Below are positions 21,391 through 33,357 of a stretch of 64,000 bases of DNA, piece by piece. Under the pieces are notes generated by a model. The model saw nothing but the letters and a program-made list of their open reading frames with translations, was not told the DNA's origin and made no database searches. Both the position numbers and the translations under genes were made by a program. Positions within the stretch are counted from its first letter, which is position 1; every line of letters starts with the position of its first letter. The stretch lies in assembly GCA_037127315.1 (NCBI GenBank), contig JBBBDQ010000403.1, positions 2,400,001-2,464,000 of the forward strand, written 5' to 3'. Origin of the DNA: Ascarosepion bandense. Its lineage: Eukaryota > Mollusca > Cephalopoda > Sepiida > Sepiidae.

Positions 21391-22035
21391 ATTTTTTTTT
21401 TTTTAATCATCTCACCCCAAGCAAGGCATTCCACTGCCACTATTGCGCATGGGGCTACATAGGGGAAGGTAAAGAGAAGGAGTGGTTAGACATAGGGAAT
21501 GACAGGAGGAAGGTGACAGATGAGTAAGGATAGCGAGGATGAGGGTTGGGCAGATGGGAAGAGTGCTTGATAGAATGGGAGCAGGTTAGTGTGTTAGGAG
21601 GTGTCTATTGACCTTACATTTAAACTCCTGGAGATTGTAACCGTCGGGGAAGCAATCGTTTGGAAGAGAATTCCACAGTCGGGAAGTGCGAGGAAAGAAA
21701 CTGTTGGTGTAGAAGTTCCGGCTGCATTTTATCGGTTTCACTGTAAAAGGGTGGGATCTAGTTGCTAATCTAGTATCTCGTGCAAATTCATATTTAGGGG
21801 GCACCAGTGATCTAAGTTCATCGGAGCAGAAGCCGTGAAAGTATTTATAGAAGAGACACAGGGAAGCCACGTCGCGCCGGTGGGAGAGAGACTGCAGGCG
21901 GTCTGCCAAGTCGGTATCTATCACATTACAGACCCTCCTCTGAACCTTATCGAGAATCCCGAGGAGAACAGCAGGGGCACCCAACCAGATATGGCAGCAG
22001 TATTCAATGCACGGGCGGATGGTGGATTTGTAAAA
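21391..22035 (-). pseudogene. LINE-A 3' fragment
   Basis: Antisense 5'-truncated copy. The minus strand encodes STIRPCIEYCCHIWLGAPAV, then LLGILDKVQRRVCNVIDTDL, the YKYFHGFCSDELRSLVPP block, LWNSLPNDCFPD and FKCKVNRHLLTH. The 3' UTR and a T-run on the + strand (poly-A) follow. The frame is open for 166 codons. Its 3' part is nearly identical to the copy at 51964, so both belong to a young subfamily. Confidence 0.88.
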
Positions 22036-22211
22036 TGTAAATGTAAATGGCATGCAAAATAAGATATTTTTTAAAAGCCAGACCACAATTAGTGATCACG
22101 AAATTTTTTTCTCTTTCTCCTAGAGTGTAATCTTTGTATTCCTGCTGCAACTCTAATTATTGAAGATCTACAGGATCTGGCGTGGAAGTATTTACGGCAT
22201 TCCTTTTGCGT

Positions 22212-22601
22212 TTAATCGTTTTTCTCATATGGCAATGATCCCAATGTAACGAGAGTTACATTTGCTAATACTACACTTGTTATTGCAGTTAACGTTTCAA
22301 CTGTATCTTCGGCACGACGTTTTAAAGCTGCGTGCACTTTAGCAACTTTCAATTTGACCTTTGACGAACTGCAGGAATGCTTCTTTACTTCCTTGATAAC
22401 CGCTTCAAACTTCGGATGAATTCTTGTATTGCACTTAGAGCCTTGATCACAACGCCAAAATTTTATGTTGCTGAATCTTTTACTAGAATTATCAAATACA
22501 AATAAAGGTCTTGCGTGCGTAAATATTTCTTTTCCGCTTTGACGAAGAATTTCCATTTTTGGTGTGATGAAATGTTTGAACATTAAACACCAGTCAGCCA
22601 A
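22212..22601 (-). CDS. FLYWCH-like zinc-finger ORF fragment (MULE-type?)
   Basis: This 129-codon minus-strand ORF has a FLYWCH-like order: a beta-rich lead (GKEIFTHARPLFVFDNSSKR), then KFWRCDQGSKCNTRIHPKFE with a C-x5-C pair, then EVKKHSCSSSKVK with a single His/Cys where the family has HxH. A helical LKRRAEDTVETLTAI segment follows. In invertebrates this combination usually belongs to MULE/Mutator-type transposases or to domesticated FLYWCH proteins. No transposase domain follows in frame. It could be a TE relic or an exon of a host gene; I favour the relic. Bases 22605-23430 to the right are unassigned. Confidence 0.5.
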   Translation of the reverse strand: MADWCLMFKHFITPKMEILRQSGKEIFTHARPLFVFDNSSKRFSNIKFWRCDQGSKCNTRIHPKFEAVIKEVKKHSCSSSKVKLKVAKVHAALKRRAEDTVETLTAITSVVLANVTLVTLGSLPYEKND

Positions 22602-23474
22602 ATAGAGTGCTGTAGCTTATAAATCACTAATAAAAGCAGCCAAACCTTCAAAATCTCCAGTACTCAAAGTCGATTTAAGAGATGGCACACTATGACAGCC
22701 AACACTGATCTTTCGTGAGTCGGTGGTGTTGAGTCGTCGGTCTTGAGTCAGCGGTGATGAAATATCCCTTCCCGAATAAATATATAGATAGATAAGCATC
22801 ACCGAAAAAGGAATGATTTAGATTAATAGAACATGCATTCTATACTGCATTCACCCTGAAAGTTGAGTATACTCTGCTATTTAATCCATAGTTACGGGTA
22901 GGAGTAGACTCGTACTTTTTTTTGACATTACTGCGAAATGAACGCAAGATACTAAAATCGAAAATTGAACTTGGCACAACAGTTTCATTTTCTGATTAGA
23001 TCACCATCACGCTACCTGCACATTCATCCCCTTAGAAAATAACGGCACTTTCGCTATTCCATTCAGAACATAAGCAATAACGACACTTCACATATTTAAT
23101 TTCTCTGTTATTTTTGTATAGTCATGATTTCCTGCGAAAGATAGTTAAGCGTTTTCCTCGCATTGCTTTCTGTACAGTTTTTAAATTTGGAGTTGTCATT
23201 CTTCTATGTTAGTGGCCACACAAAGAAAGGGTGTACAGTCTTGCTTGCTATATCTACCATAGCGTGAAGAGAATAAATATAGTGTGTGACGGATAAATTG
23301 TCATCTGAATTACACAAAAATGAAAATAACACTGACATCTCATTTTTAGTATATATAGTTACCAAAATTATACTTAAAAGACTAAAGAGCCAATTTAGAT
23401 TTATTCAATAAAATCGGAATTGGATTCAACATCAGTCTCCAGATGAACTCAGAATCTCATGCAGCTCTCCTGGA

Positions 23475-23990
23475 CGGTCTCCTTGTTTAAGATGGTGAAT
23501 TCTGATATAATCCTTGTCTTCAGTTAATCTTTGGTGTTACAAAGAGTTTTGTTGGTTTCTCGCTCAACTGAAACGCACATATGACAATCAAGAGTGTTGC
23601 AGTCTGAGAAGTCAGACGTCCAGATGTAAGGGGTGAGGTCAAACAAATTGTTTGGCTGCCATGACTGGATTCACCTGCTTGTGTGGCATGGTGCAGAGTC
23701 CTGTTGCCAGACAAAGTGTCTTCCAGCAGCCACCCTCTTGGCCCAAGGCAGTACTACCTGCTCTAGTCGTTTGGTGCAGGCATCCCTGTTGAATCTGAGG
23801 TCCTGTGGGGGAGATGAATGGAGGCATAATGTCGCCATCACCAGTGATTACTCCAAACATCGTAATTACTCATCCAACTCTTCCCGAATCCTCTACCCTG
23901 TCCTCGGATTGATATCCAAACTTTCTGGAATGTTCGTCTTGGAGCATGTCGTGTCCAAATTTCTGGCAGCTTGAATTGCGTCATGACGGT
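23475..23990 (-). pseudogene. Tc1/mariner-type transposase fragment
   Basis: The minus strand reads MFGVITGDGDIMPPFISPTG, then (shifted) VVLPWAKRVAAGRHFVWQQD and SAPCHTSR in another frame. A degraded NIWPP..PD-like segment and VERETNKTLCNTKD follow. This is the DDE catalytic core in family order with the second Asp box (QQDSAPCH) intact, but with at least two frameshifts and several stops. Confidence 0.75.
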
Positions 23991-24272
23991 ATTTTTTTCT
24001 TACAGATCGTGCCCAACTAACCCTACTATTCCAGTCGATGAAAAAAAAAAAAAAACACACCGCAGGGGCAAAATTAGAAATACTAAAAATGGCTAAAATT
24101 TACCCATTGCATCCTGTATATTCTTTTTTTATGACAAAAAATAATATTCATCTCGACAATACCATTTTGTGCACCAATAATGGTGACGCAATCTGGATAA
24201 TATGCAGTAAATATTTCAGTTCAAATTTCAGTTAATAACTGCACCAGGTTGCATATTTATTGATCCACTCAA

Positions 24273-24275
<3 letters not shown>

Positions 24276-24327
<52 letters not shown>
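24276..24327. repeat. (TA)n microsatellite
   Basis: Continuous TA repeat of about 26 units. The surrounding 24010-24985 stretch is AT-rich and unassigned. Confidence 0.95.
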
Positions 24328-24329
<2 letters not shown>

Positions 24330-24989
24330 TCAATTGTGTAAGGAATATTGAGTCACTTGGGAATTCTCTTTTCGCGGGTTGAAAAATTTCCCTTTATTCT
24401 GAAAATTACTGATAGTGATTTGCGTTCATGAAAGTCTGGGCGAATCTTTGAATTTTGAAAAAATCTATTTTGTATGAAGTTGATTTAATGATATATTTCG
24501 AAGCACCGAAAAAGACTGATCCTTTCTTGTAATTCTTTATTGTTTGTCTATCGTCTGTTTTTGATCTTTCGTCTATTTAACGTTGGTTATCGATCTTCAC
24601 CTTAGCCTGACATAATTATAGCTTGATTCACTAAACTATATGCTCACTCAAGTCAGGAAACAAATATTGAAAAAGAGATGAAACGATAAGTCATTCAATT
24701 TATGTGTTAAATCCCTAAATATATATATGTTCTTTATGAGTTTTTTCAGGTTAATCCATGAATTGGTGCATTGATCATATAAATCTGTCTTTTGGCGAGC
24801 AACCGAGAGTTTGTATTAACGGGGTAACTTAGTACCAATAAAAGGTCATCATATCTTTACTTTTAAAATATTTGGTTGTTTCAATAAGTCAAAGTAATAT
24901 TGTTTAAAAATAAATATTTGCTTTGTGTTCGTGCTTACAGACAAAAGGTGGACACCAAGTTATTTCCGTGTTTACTGCCACATGATTTT

Positions 24990-25077
24990 GTAACACCGGT
25001 TCACATAGTTAGACAACGTTGAGCCTGGTCAGTACCTAGATGGGTGCCCGCTTGGGAACACCAGATGCTGAAAGCTT
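24990..25077 (+). repeat. 5S rRNA-derived fragment
   Basis: Retains 5S signatures: ACACCGGTTCACATAGTTAG (degraded), CAACGTTGAGCCTGGTCAGT, then ACCTAGATGGGTGCCCGCTT, GGGAACACC and AGATGCTGAAAGC. The 5' quarter is missing, and it runs straight into an antisense LINE-A 3' end at 25078. A 5S pseudogene or 5S-SINE head, not a functional gene. Confidence 0.75.
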
Positions 25078-26172
25078 AGATTTATTTTTAATCATATCAC
25101 CCCACGCAAGGCAGTCCACTGCCACTATAGCGTAGGGGGTTACATAGAGCGATTGGGTATAGGAAATATCAGAGGGAGGGTGATAGACGAGTTAGGAGGT
25201 ACGTAGGGAGAGTGTTGGAGGGAATGGGTGCGTGTTAGTGTGTTAGGAGGTGTCTATTGACCTTACATTTAAACTCCTGGAGGTTGTAGCCGTCGGGGAA
25301 GCAATCATGCGGAAGAGAATTCCACAGGCTGGAAGTGCGAGAAAAGAAGCTGTTGGAGTAGAAATTGTGGTTACATTTCATCGGTTTCACTGTAAAGGGG
25401 TGGGACCTAGTTGCCAATCTAATATATCGTGCAAATTCACACCTAGAGGGCACCAGTGATTTAAGTTCATCCGAGCAGAAGCCGGGAAAGTACTTATAGA
25501 AGAGGCACAGGGAAACCACGTCACGCCGGTGAGAGAGTGACTGCAGGCGGTCAGCAAAGTCGGTATCGTTCATATATCAGATTCTTCGCTGTATTTTGTC
25601 AAGAAGCCCGAGGAGAATAGCAGGGGCACCCAACCAGATGTGGCAGCAGTATTCAATACACGGGCGGACGGTAGATTTATATATGTGCAGGATAGATTCA
25701 GGCGGAAAGAATTTCCGGGCCCTGCACAGAGAGCCGACTTTCATAGCAGCGGATTTAGCAATGGATTAGACTTAGTCATTCCACTTGAGGTCCGCTGAGA
25801 GTGTCAGGCCGAGCAGGCGTAGTGTTTTACTCTCTGGGAGGCAGGCCTGTTCCATGCTAATGGAGGGGGAGGTGCGGTTGTCTGTGGTGGTTAATTGACA
25901 GCAGCTTCGTTTTGGAAGAATTGAAGTTTACGAGCCATTTCTTACCCCAATCCACCACGGTTTGGAGGTCCTTTTCAAGCTCGACAGCGAGGTTCGCCTT
26001 GTCACCAACATCAGATTTTTGATGGAGGTGAGAGTAAACTGTGGTATCATCGGCGTACATACCTACTTGGGATGTTATCGCATCGGGGAGATCATTGATG
26101 TAGATTAGAAAGAGCGTAGGACCTAGGATAAAGCCTTGGGGGACACCCGCGTTTGTAGGATAGTTCTGACTG
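25078..26172 (-). pseudogene. LINE-A fragment (RT motif B to 3' end)
   Basis: Minus-strand order: GVPQGFILGPTLFLIYIND (motif B), QVGMYADDTTVYS (motif C), LVNFNSSKTKLLSINHH, a gap of degraded sequence, IYKSTVRPCIEYCCHIW, TDFADRLQSLSHRRD, LWNSLPHDCFPD and KVNRHLLTH. The 3' UTR follows. YADD is intact, but stops and frameshifts near 25800 and 25590 break the ORF. The 5' end is truncated at ~26172. Confidence 0.88.
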
Positions 26173-26204
26173 GTGATATAATGCATATTGTTTCAGAATT
26201 GTTA

Positions 26205-26330
26205 ATCGTTGACCCAAGTTCAAATTCCTGTCGGGTTCGTTTTATTCACTTACTTACAAATACCCTTGTGAAAGGTATCAATACTTCTCTATTCTCATAA
26301 CTATGGGTTAAATAGTATCCCTGTAACGAT
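26205..26330 (+). repeat. partial, divergent SINE-A
   Basis: Contains AAGTTCAAATTCCTGTCGGG, TTACTTACAAATACCCTTG, GAAAGGTATCAATAC and ACTATGGGTTAAATAG. Head and 3' end are missing. Confidence 0.6.
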
Positions 26331-26576
26331 TATATGCTAAACATTATAGGCTTTAAATCACCTGAAGGAGTTGATAAGCAGTAGAAAAGGACTGAATCAA
26401 TCAATTAGTAATAACTAATTGATCGATTCAGCTGAAACAATTAAATATTTCAGAATTAAACAATTGAATTTTTATATATAGAAAATTTAACTGTGTTTTT
26501 CTGATCCTAATCAAAAGTGTCTTTTTTCACATTTTCCTCATTCATCGCATGTCCCGCCTAATGTATTCTCAGTCTT

Positions 26577-26874
26577 CTGTGGTACAGTGGATATCGGCTC
26601 GGAACGAGAAACCGGGGAGCCGAGTTTGAATTCCAGTTGTTCCATTGTATTCATTTACGCGCAAATACCCTTTGGGAAAGGTATTAATCCGTCTCTTCCT
26701 TCCAGTTATGGGTTAAATAGCAGGACAGACTGGGTTCTATAGCCTTGGTCGGCAACCAGTCTACCGCAGAAAGCAATGGCAACCTACTGCGGGATAATCT
26801 TTTGTCTAGTCAGTCATGTCTCTTTCGAGACATGATCGCCCAAACGTGTATCCCGTATGGCACTTAACTGACTG
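26577..26874 (+). repeat. SINE-A copy
   Basis: Near full-length: TGTGGTACAGTGGATATCGG head, B-box GTTTGAATTCC (one change), complete body, end GGCACTTAACTGACTG. Bases 26331-26576 and 26880-27420 on either side are AT-rich and unassigned. Confidence 0.88.
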
Positions 26875-27420
26875 TGTTATTTATTCATTACTCAGATTCA
26901 CACTCGAGTTCTCAATAATTGTTACGGAAAAAATATACCAGGCGTGATTTTTACGCAAATACACCAAGAACAACAGATATAACAAAACCGGCTGGAATTC
27001 TGAGCTGTTATTCATTGCACTATCGGCATATCCAAGGTTATAGTACTTTGTATTCTCAATTAGTCATCCATTTAGGTACTAACCAGGTCCGACGCTACTA
27101 ACAGGTGACTGCGTGAGAACCAATATTTCAAGGCGATTTGTCTCTCAGCCTTTCATTTGTTAGTTCAAGATGAGAGAACCAGCGGAAATTATTCAAAAAG
27201 CACAAGTGAAAATTATCAATTAAAATTAATCAAATTATTAAATTACAATGCATTAATTAAAACAGCGAACTTCTGCAAGATGATTATATTCTCCTTTTGT
27301 CAACAAATATATAAAAAATGACAGTTAAATCGACAAATTTTAACAACGAGCGGCGTTCTTGAATTAATATGAAAACTGGATCTTAAATCTTGATCAAATC
27401 AGATTGATTGCACATCTTTG

Positions 27421-28135
27421 TGAGAAATTATTCCCACATAGCTCAGAGCTCGAGCAGTGGGTGGAAATCAACAACTATAACGAGACATACCTGGGGTTTA
27501 ACAACAAGTTTATTAGTCTTGCAAAAAGGTTGATTTTTGCAGCTTCTGCTCAGCTTGGTATATAGTCTCTTTTCGAGACGGTAGTTGGCTTCCTTCTGGA
27601 GACTTGAGTGAGTTCGGCCTCGTCTTGGAAGGTGGTGAAGTTCACGAATGGAGCTGCAAATTCCGCGACGTTCAGGAATATTTCTTCTGAGGTCTGGGTT
27701 CTACAGCCGTTTCCAATTCGGTCGAAAGAAGGTCGATTCGGCCTCGTCTTGAAGAATTCTTAGAGAAGTTTTCTCTACAAGTAAGGCAATAGCCAAAAAA
27801 GGATACCTCCAAGGGTACGAAGGATTTGGAGAAAGTTTCTCTGAATAAAATGATAAGGCATTTGCCTAATAAATTTACCTTGATATAGGTACAACTGTCT
27901 CAGGAAATAGAGACATGAGGGCGCCCACTGTAGGCCCCGCGGCAACATATAAGAAGGAGCGGTACTAAAATGCGACCGTGCTCTGTCGAAGCCGGCTAAC
28001 CAAAAAGGCCGGAAATCTTCCCTTCTGTGCTAAGCCCGCCAAAGGTTCGAAACGAGGTCGGCCCACTCAGCCAATCAGCAGGAATGTTTTAAAACAATGT
28101 GGAGGATTCATCCTCCAATGAGGAGACCCGTTACA
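27421..28135 (-). mobile_element. probable LTR (~0.7 kb) with 4-bp flank TTTG
   Basis: On the minus strand the block starts TGTAACGGGTCTCC, contains an inverted CCAAT box (GATTGGCTGAG) and a TATA-like CTTATATG ~190 bp in, and ends AATAATTTCTCA. TTTG flanks both ends (27417-27420 and 28136-28139). It is locally GC-richer than its neighbourhood. No internal retrotransposon domain is next to it, so if it is an LTR it is solo. The boundaries are my best fit and could be off. Confidence 0.5.
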
Positions 28136-28269
28136 TTTGTATAATTTCCAACATCTTCTCAGTTGAAACTTTATTGTTAAATAACTCGAAATTCATGCTC
28201 CAGTAATACCTTTAAACTTATATATTGGGCACACAGTTTTAAGATATTGACTTCGAACGCCCTCTCTTC

Positions 28270-28690
28270 CTCTCTTCTTTATGTGCTGTGTCTCTTGAGA
28301 AAGATTGGCTATCGTGGCTCTCCACGATTTACTGTCCTTTTGTCACCTCCTGAACCTATTTTCACTTCCCATTTATTCAAGCTCGCTAAGTTGGTTATAC
28401 GTTGTTTTCTTCTTTTCCTCTTGCCTTCAATATATCTTGTGTGTGTCAAATTTTCCAAGCCCTATTTCCTCATTTCAGCTGTCTCTCTTTGATGTTAATT
28501 ATACGTGTCCTTTTTTGTTTCTATTTTGTCTAAAACTTTGTCGTTACTCACATATTGATAGCATTCTTCTGTGGAACCACATTTTTACTGCTTCAAGTTT
28601 CATGCTCATCTGTGAGGAGAAAGTTAAGAATTCAGTATCATATATGACCGAGGGTATTACGTAAGACTTAAGCAGTCTTTTTCTTTGTTT
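28270..28690 (-). pseudogene. decayed RTE-like LINE C-terminus
   Basis: The minus strand shows KMWFHRRMLSICE-like, KRDS.NEEIGLGKFDTHKIY and an end segment near GHST, in the family order but broken. It lacks the RT core. Confidence 0.55.
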
Positions 28691-29169
28691 CGTTATCCCA
28701 ATTTGACTTCCAGTTTCAACCTCGCACTTCCTGTTCTCTGTTAAAATAATTCTTTGTTATTTAAGTTTTTGTATTTGTTTGTTTTTTATGTTTCAATTCA
28801 TATTTCAAAAATCAAAATCTTCTTCTGGAATACTTAATCACTGAGGTTTTTACAGAATTGCTACCTGGAAATTCCTGGAAATTCTGCCTGGAAATTCCAC
28901 ATATGTCCATTTTGAGGAAGAAATGTGTTGTATAAACCTTAAGCCTATTAGGGTAATCCTTGCTATTTATTACTATTTTTTCACCTAATACAAGGCCCAA
29001 GAACCATTCAAGCTATGGATTTAAGGGATAAGATTGTTCAAACATAGAAGGGGAGAAAAGCAGATTACAAGCGATTCAATGCGCCTTCTTAGCTACACGT
29101 TTTCCGTGTAGACTGGAAAGATTTTAATAAATTTCTGGGTCTACTGCTAGGAAAATTGGTTCAGTCTGT

Positions 29170-29290
29170 TGCTTAGGGTTAGTGACTCTGACTGGCACCT
29201 AATCGGTCTAGTTTCAATCGCGGCCAGAAGCCAGTGGATGTCTAGCCACAGTGATGAGCTGTGATACAGTGAGCAGGCTTGTATGTGGAT

Positions 29291-29300
<10 letters not shown>
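29170..29300 (+). repeat. S2 repeat (second tRNA-like SINE family), (TA)n-tailed
   Basis: Shares AATCGGTCTAGTTTCAATCG (B-box-like), GTGGATGTCTAGCCACAGTG and ATGAGCTGTGATACAGTGAG, then a TGTGGAT end followed by (TA)n. Further copies are at 36239-36420 (minus) and 49895-50035 (plus). The A-box is weak, so the tRNA origin is tentative. Confidence 0.55.
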
Positions 29301-29333
<33 letters not shown>

Positions 29334-29355
29334 TAAAATTACCTTCCTGCTTTTT

Positions 29356-29534
<179 letters not shown>

Positions 29535-29542
29535 TTGCGGAT

Positions 29543-29838
29543 GTGCGTTGTGGTGCAGTGGATATCGACTAAGAACGACAAATCGGGGTGCCGATTTCGA
29601 ATCCCAGTTGAATTCCTTGCATTCACGTACGCACAAATACTCTTGGGAAAGGTATTAATCCGTCTCTTCCCTTCAGTTATGGGTTAAATAATAGAACAGA
29701 CTGGGTTCTATGGCCTTGGCTGGCAACCAGTCTAACGCAGAAAGCAATGGCAACCTACTGCGGGTTAAATTCTACCCAGTCAGTCATATCTCCTGATCGC
29801 CCAAAGCGTGTATCACGTATAGCACTTAACTGACTGAC
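29543..29838 (+). repeat. SINE-A copy
   Basis: Head GTGCGTTGTGGTGCAGTGG, B-box-like TTTCGAATCCC, full body, end CACTTAACTGACTG. Inserted at the right edge of the (TA)n run. Confidence 0.87.
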
Positions 29839-29867
29839 TCTTGATAGACATTTTTCTCGCCCAAATC

Positions 29868-30012
29868 TATCTTTCATATCTGTAAGTTTGCCATTCATCC
29901 ATGCGTTGAATATTTCTGTCACAATTGGAATGGTGCTTCTCCTTTTTCTTTAGAGATTCTTAACCAAATCCACCGAAGAATCTGCAACATAACTGTTCTT
30001 GACCTGGCATCT
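29868..30012 (+). pseudogene. LINE-A C-terminal scrap
   Basis: Reads (with changes) ICKFAIHPCVEYFCHNWNGA, then EILNQIHRRICNITVLDLAS and RLQSLSQR, matching the LINE-A segment STIRPCIEYCCHIW to LQSLSHRR. Only ~145 bp remain. Bases 30013-30585 are otherwise unassigned, except that 30425-30480 matches the leader at 15605. Confidence 0.65.
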
Positions 30013-30585
30013 CGGCTTCAGTCACTTTCTCAACGTAAGTGTATCACGCATGGCACTTAACTGAGTTTATTATTATTATTATTCACGCACACCCCGATAT
30101 TCTCGCTGGTCGAAAAGAAGATGTGGTCAGTTAGTTTGTCGTGAGAACAAACAGAAATCGCAGTAAAGTTGTACCAAGTATCAGCTACTTAATCGCAGAC
30201 CAGGTGAATCCAGGAATAACAACTTAGTTTAATGAGAAATGGATTCGTGTTTGCTATTGTTGCCATGGCCATATCTTTCCGACCATTCACTCCTGTACGT
30301 ACACCGGATCTTTTACAGTTTCTGTCAACACCAGCGCAAACGGGAATCGCTCAGTGAAGTCGTCCAGTCAGTGAAGGACTGACCGAGAACCGCTATTGTA
30401 TGTTCACTGGTCTGTTGTTTTTTTTTTGACAATGATCTTCACCTTGTACAAGGTCCGAGGGCTACTCAAAATAAGAGGTATGGCTTATTTGTTGAAGATA
30501 ACCGTTAACCGTAAACTGGAACTGGTTAATATTGTAGAAGCAACCTCTTGGGGACGGTTTTACGAGTCGCTACTTGTGAGAATAA

Positions 30586-30762
30586 TGTGGTGCAGTGGAT
30601 ATCGACTCAGAACGACAAACCGGGGATGCCGAGTTCGAATTCCAGTTGAATTTCTTGAATTCACTTATGTACAAGTACCCTTGCGAAAGGTATTTACCCG
30701 TTTCTTTCCTCCAGTTATGGGTTAAATAATAGGACAAATTGGGTTCTCTGGTTGCTGTACTG
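30586..30762 (+). repeat. SINE-A, 3'-truncated
   Basis: Intact A- and B-boxes and body up to GGACAAATTGGGTTCT, where it breaks off into a short linker. Confidence 0.8.
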
Positions 30763-30899
30763 GTCTAATATATATATATATGTTTCATTAAAGACGACTG
30801 ACAAGGTACTGCCATTAATCTTTTTATTCAGTTTTTCTTGTGTTCCTATAAGTGCTTTATTTTCTGCCTTTTTATGGCTTTTTAATCAAATAAGCGCGG
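30763..30899 (+). repeat. linker segment duplicated at 44341-44530
   Basis: TGTACTGGTCTAATATATAT, TGACAAGGTACTGCCATTAA and TTTTTATGGCTTTTTAATCA occur here. They occur as the reverse complement at 44341-44530, next to a SINE-A in the same relative place. The two loci descend from one composite repeat. Confidence 0.75.
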
Positions 30900-31204
30900 G
30901 TGTGCGTTGTGTTGCAGTGGATATCAACTCGGAACGACAAATCTGGGTGCCGAGTTCGAATTCCAGTTGAATTCCTTGCATTCACATACACACAAGTACC
31001 CTTGGGAAAGGTATTTATCCGTCTCTTCCCTCCAGTTATGGGTTAAATGATAGAACAGATTGGGTTCTATAGCCTTGGCTGGCAACCAATCTACCGAAGA
31101 AAGCAATGGCAACCTACTGCAGGACAATCTTCTGCCTAGTCAGTCATGTCTCTTTCGAGACATGATTGTCCAAAGAGTGTATCACGTATGGCACTTGACT
31201 GACT
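30900..31204 (+). repeat. SINE-A copy
   Basis: Head TGTGCGTTGTGTTGCAGTGG, B-box GTTCGAATTCC, complete body, end GCACTTGACTGACT. Confidence 0.86.
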
Positions 31205-31206
31205 CG

Positions 31207-31815
31207 TGAGGAGAAGCTGCTCGAATGGAATTTTTTTCTAACCAACAGAATACGAAAGGAATAAGGGTGGCTCTCTAGAATGTGTGTGGCACGGCGAATC
31301 TTAGCCGTGAAGTTTAGGCCTGGTGGAACTAAGGAATATAGTTCGTCTAACAACTTTCTATGTGATGTAATGAATATGCATACACCTTGGTTCCCCCACA
31401 CAGTAATATGATTGGCTGGTGTCAGCCACAAATACAGACTAAGGCGGGGACGCCTAGGACTAAGCCTATTGGAACGCCTATTGCATAAGCCTACGCCTAT
31501 GTAATATATCCCTTTCTGGGACATATCACTTTGGAAATAGCGATAGGCAGCCAGAAGCTTGTGAGGTTTCTTTTATGGGAAAGGGGTTTTGAGGTGGAAA
31601 ATAATTCGTTATCCATAAGAATGATGAGACTCTTTTTGACTCTCTTGAGACAGAAAAGTAAAGAGTGGGAAGATTCTGCTCATATATGACAGCAGTAATC
31701 AATTTTTGGCCTGATCTGGATCTTGTAAAGGTAGAGGACAGCAGAAGGAATTAAGTACTTGCCGGTGCGGTATAGGGAACAGACCATTTTCTCAGCATCT
31801 TTAGCGACGGCATTT
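31207..31815 (-). pseudogene. LINE-B relic (second Jockey/CR1-like LINE)
   Basis: The minus strand starts KMPSL.MLRKWSVPYTA, then YKIQIRPKIDYCCHI, LLFCLKRVKKSLIILMDNEL, STSKPLSHKR, and later LLDELYSLVPPGLNFTAKIR, RATHILESHPYSFRIL and KKFHSSSFSSRV. This is the LINE C-terminal order but a different family from LINE-A. A ~190-bp insertion of unknown origin lies at about 31350-31540 (holding GGCGGGGACGCCTAGGACTA). Confidence 0.65.
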
Positions 31816-33224
31816 TAAACTAAAGTTTTAAAAATGAGAAAGTGTTCTTGAAATTTTTATTTTAATTTTGATTGAAAGCTAAATGATTAAATTTATTATT
31901 TCCAGTAAGCAAAATACTTTCTGGTTTATTTCAAACAGAAATTATATTGATTGTAATATAAAAGTTTGAGATTTCTTTTGAATTTTTTAATTTTGCCGCC
32001 ATTTTTGAGCGATCAACACTTTATAAACAAAAGTCAATTCTAGGTTTTAAAAAAACTTGCAAAAATAAAATATACATCTGTGACACATTATTTTTGAAAA
32101 ATTAGCAAATTTTATGTTAAATTAATCTAATCTCCACAAGTATTACTTATTTATAAGGTAAAATTTAAAATAAAACTATTTCTTAACCACAGATTTGAAC
32201 TTTTTGACCTGTCCGTATATCAAACATGTTGGCAGGTGTCTGATTAGAAATAAGATAAAAAGTGTATGGCATTTACAAGTGACAAAATTGTACAAATTTT
32301 TTTCGGGTAAGGAAAAAAAATTCAAATACATCAAAAAAACAAAAACAAATTTAAATTATTTTAAAAATATGGGGGCAAAACAATCTTTATTAAACTTTTC
32401 AATTTTCGATAGTCAATATAATCATCAATTCTTAACTAAAAAAATCTAACCGTAACAGTTCTTTGAAGATTTTAAAATTATTTTTGAAGCATTATAAATT
32501 TTTATAATAAAAAATTAAAATAATTCTTTTAACATTTCATTAGTAATCGAAAAGTTTTTTCTTCGGACTATAATGTTCTTAATGTTTATTATTTATTCAA
32601 GCAATTAAAAGCTTATCAAATTGAATAATATCAGAGTTTTATTACTTTTTTTATTTTACCCTTCGTAGCAGATTTTCGGATACAGAGCCAACATTTAAAA
32701 AATAAACAATAGATGATTTATATTCCCCAATGAGTCCTGCGTTTAACTAATAAAACCATTTACCGCAACAAAGTAAAATTAATTAAAGTTTCATGGATTT
32801 ACGTGGAGGAAGGGGAAGTAACAGAGATAAAAAATAGCTTTACAAAGACTTTTTAAAAATAATAATTTCAAAAATAATTTCATTCATTTGTGAATGAGTA
32901 CTGAAAGTTTCATTAAAATCAGACTATTATTTGATTTTTGTAAGAATTTACAAAATAGTGTTTGTTACCGGGAAGAAAGTGGGTGATGTTATTTTTACGT
33001 TTTCCACCGTAAACAGTCGTAACGTTTTGATTACCCGCTAACTCAAATCAAAACAGGATTTTCTGCCAAAATTTCAAATATATTAGAAGGGATTAAATTT
33101 TTTTTTAAAATAATTAAAAATAACTTTGATCTTTCCCCTTAATAATAATATAAATATTTTGATGGAAAAAGTTCGTTTTTATTAAGTTTGGGAACTTTTT
33201 TTTATTCATACTATGTTGTTTTTC

Positions 33225-33357
33225 AGCGATTTAGTGGAGGTACACACATCAAATTCATTATCTACATTAAATTCGCTATTGCCAAAGAAAAGAGGAGTTC
33301 GGATGAACACCAAGAGAGGCAAACATTTACTATCAAACTATGTGGTACTAACGTAAT
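33225..33357 (+). CDS. candidate 3'-terminal coding exon (unrecognised)
   Basis: A good splice acceptor (pyrimidine-rich TATGTTGTTTTTCAG) ends at 33224. From there the frame is open for ~43 codons to TAA: DLVEVHTSNSLSTLNSLLPK, then KRGVRMNTKRGKHLLSNYVV and LT. Composition is more balanced than the surrounding AT-rich DNA. I do not recognise the protein. It could be the last exon of a gene whose earlier exons lie upstream with long introns, or chance. Confidence 0.3.

Noticed and set aside
23633..23974. 113-codon plus-strand frame
   Set aside because: Shadow of the minus-strand Tc1/mariner transposase relic.
27900..27930. Primer-binding site (GGGCGCCCACTGTAGGCCCC) of a plus-strand LTR element
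   Set aside because: Word resembles tRNA-primer sites, but TATA, CCAAT and end placement fit a minus-strand LTR spanning it, and no internal region follows.
32195..32449. 84-codon Lys/Phe-rich ORF as a gene
   Set aside because: Composition follows the AT-rich background, with no domain and no splice or promoter context.
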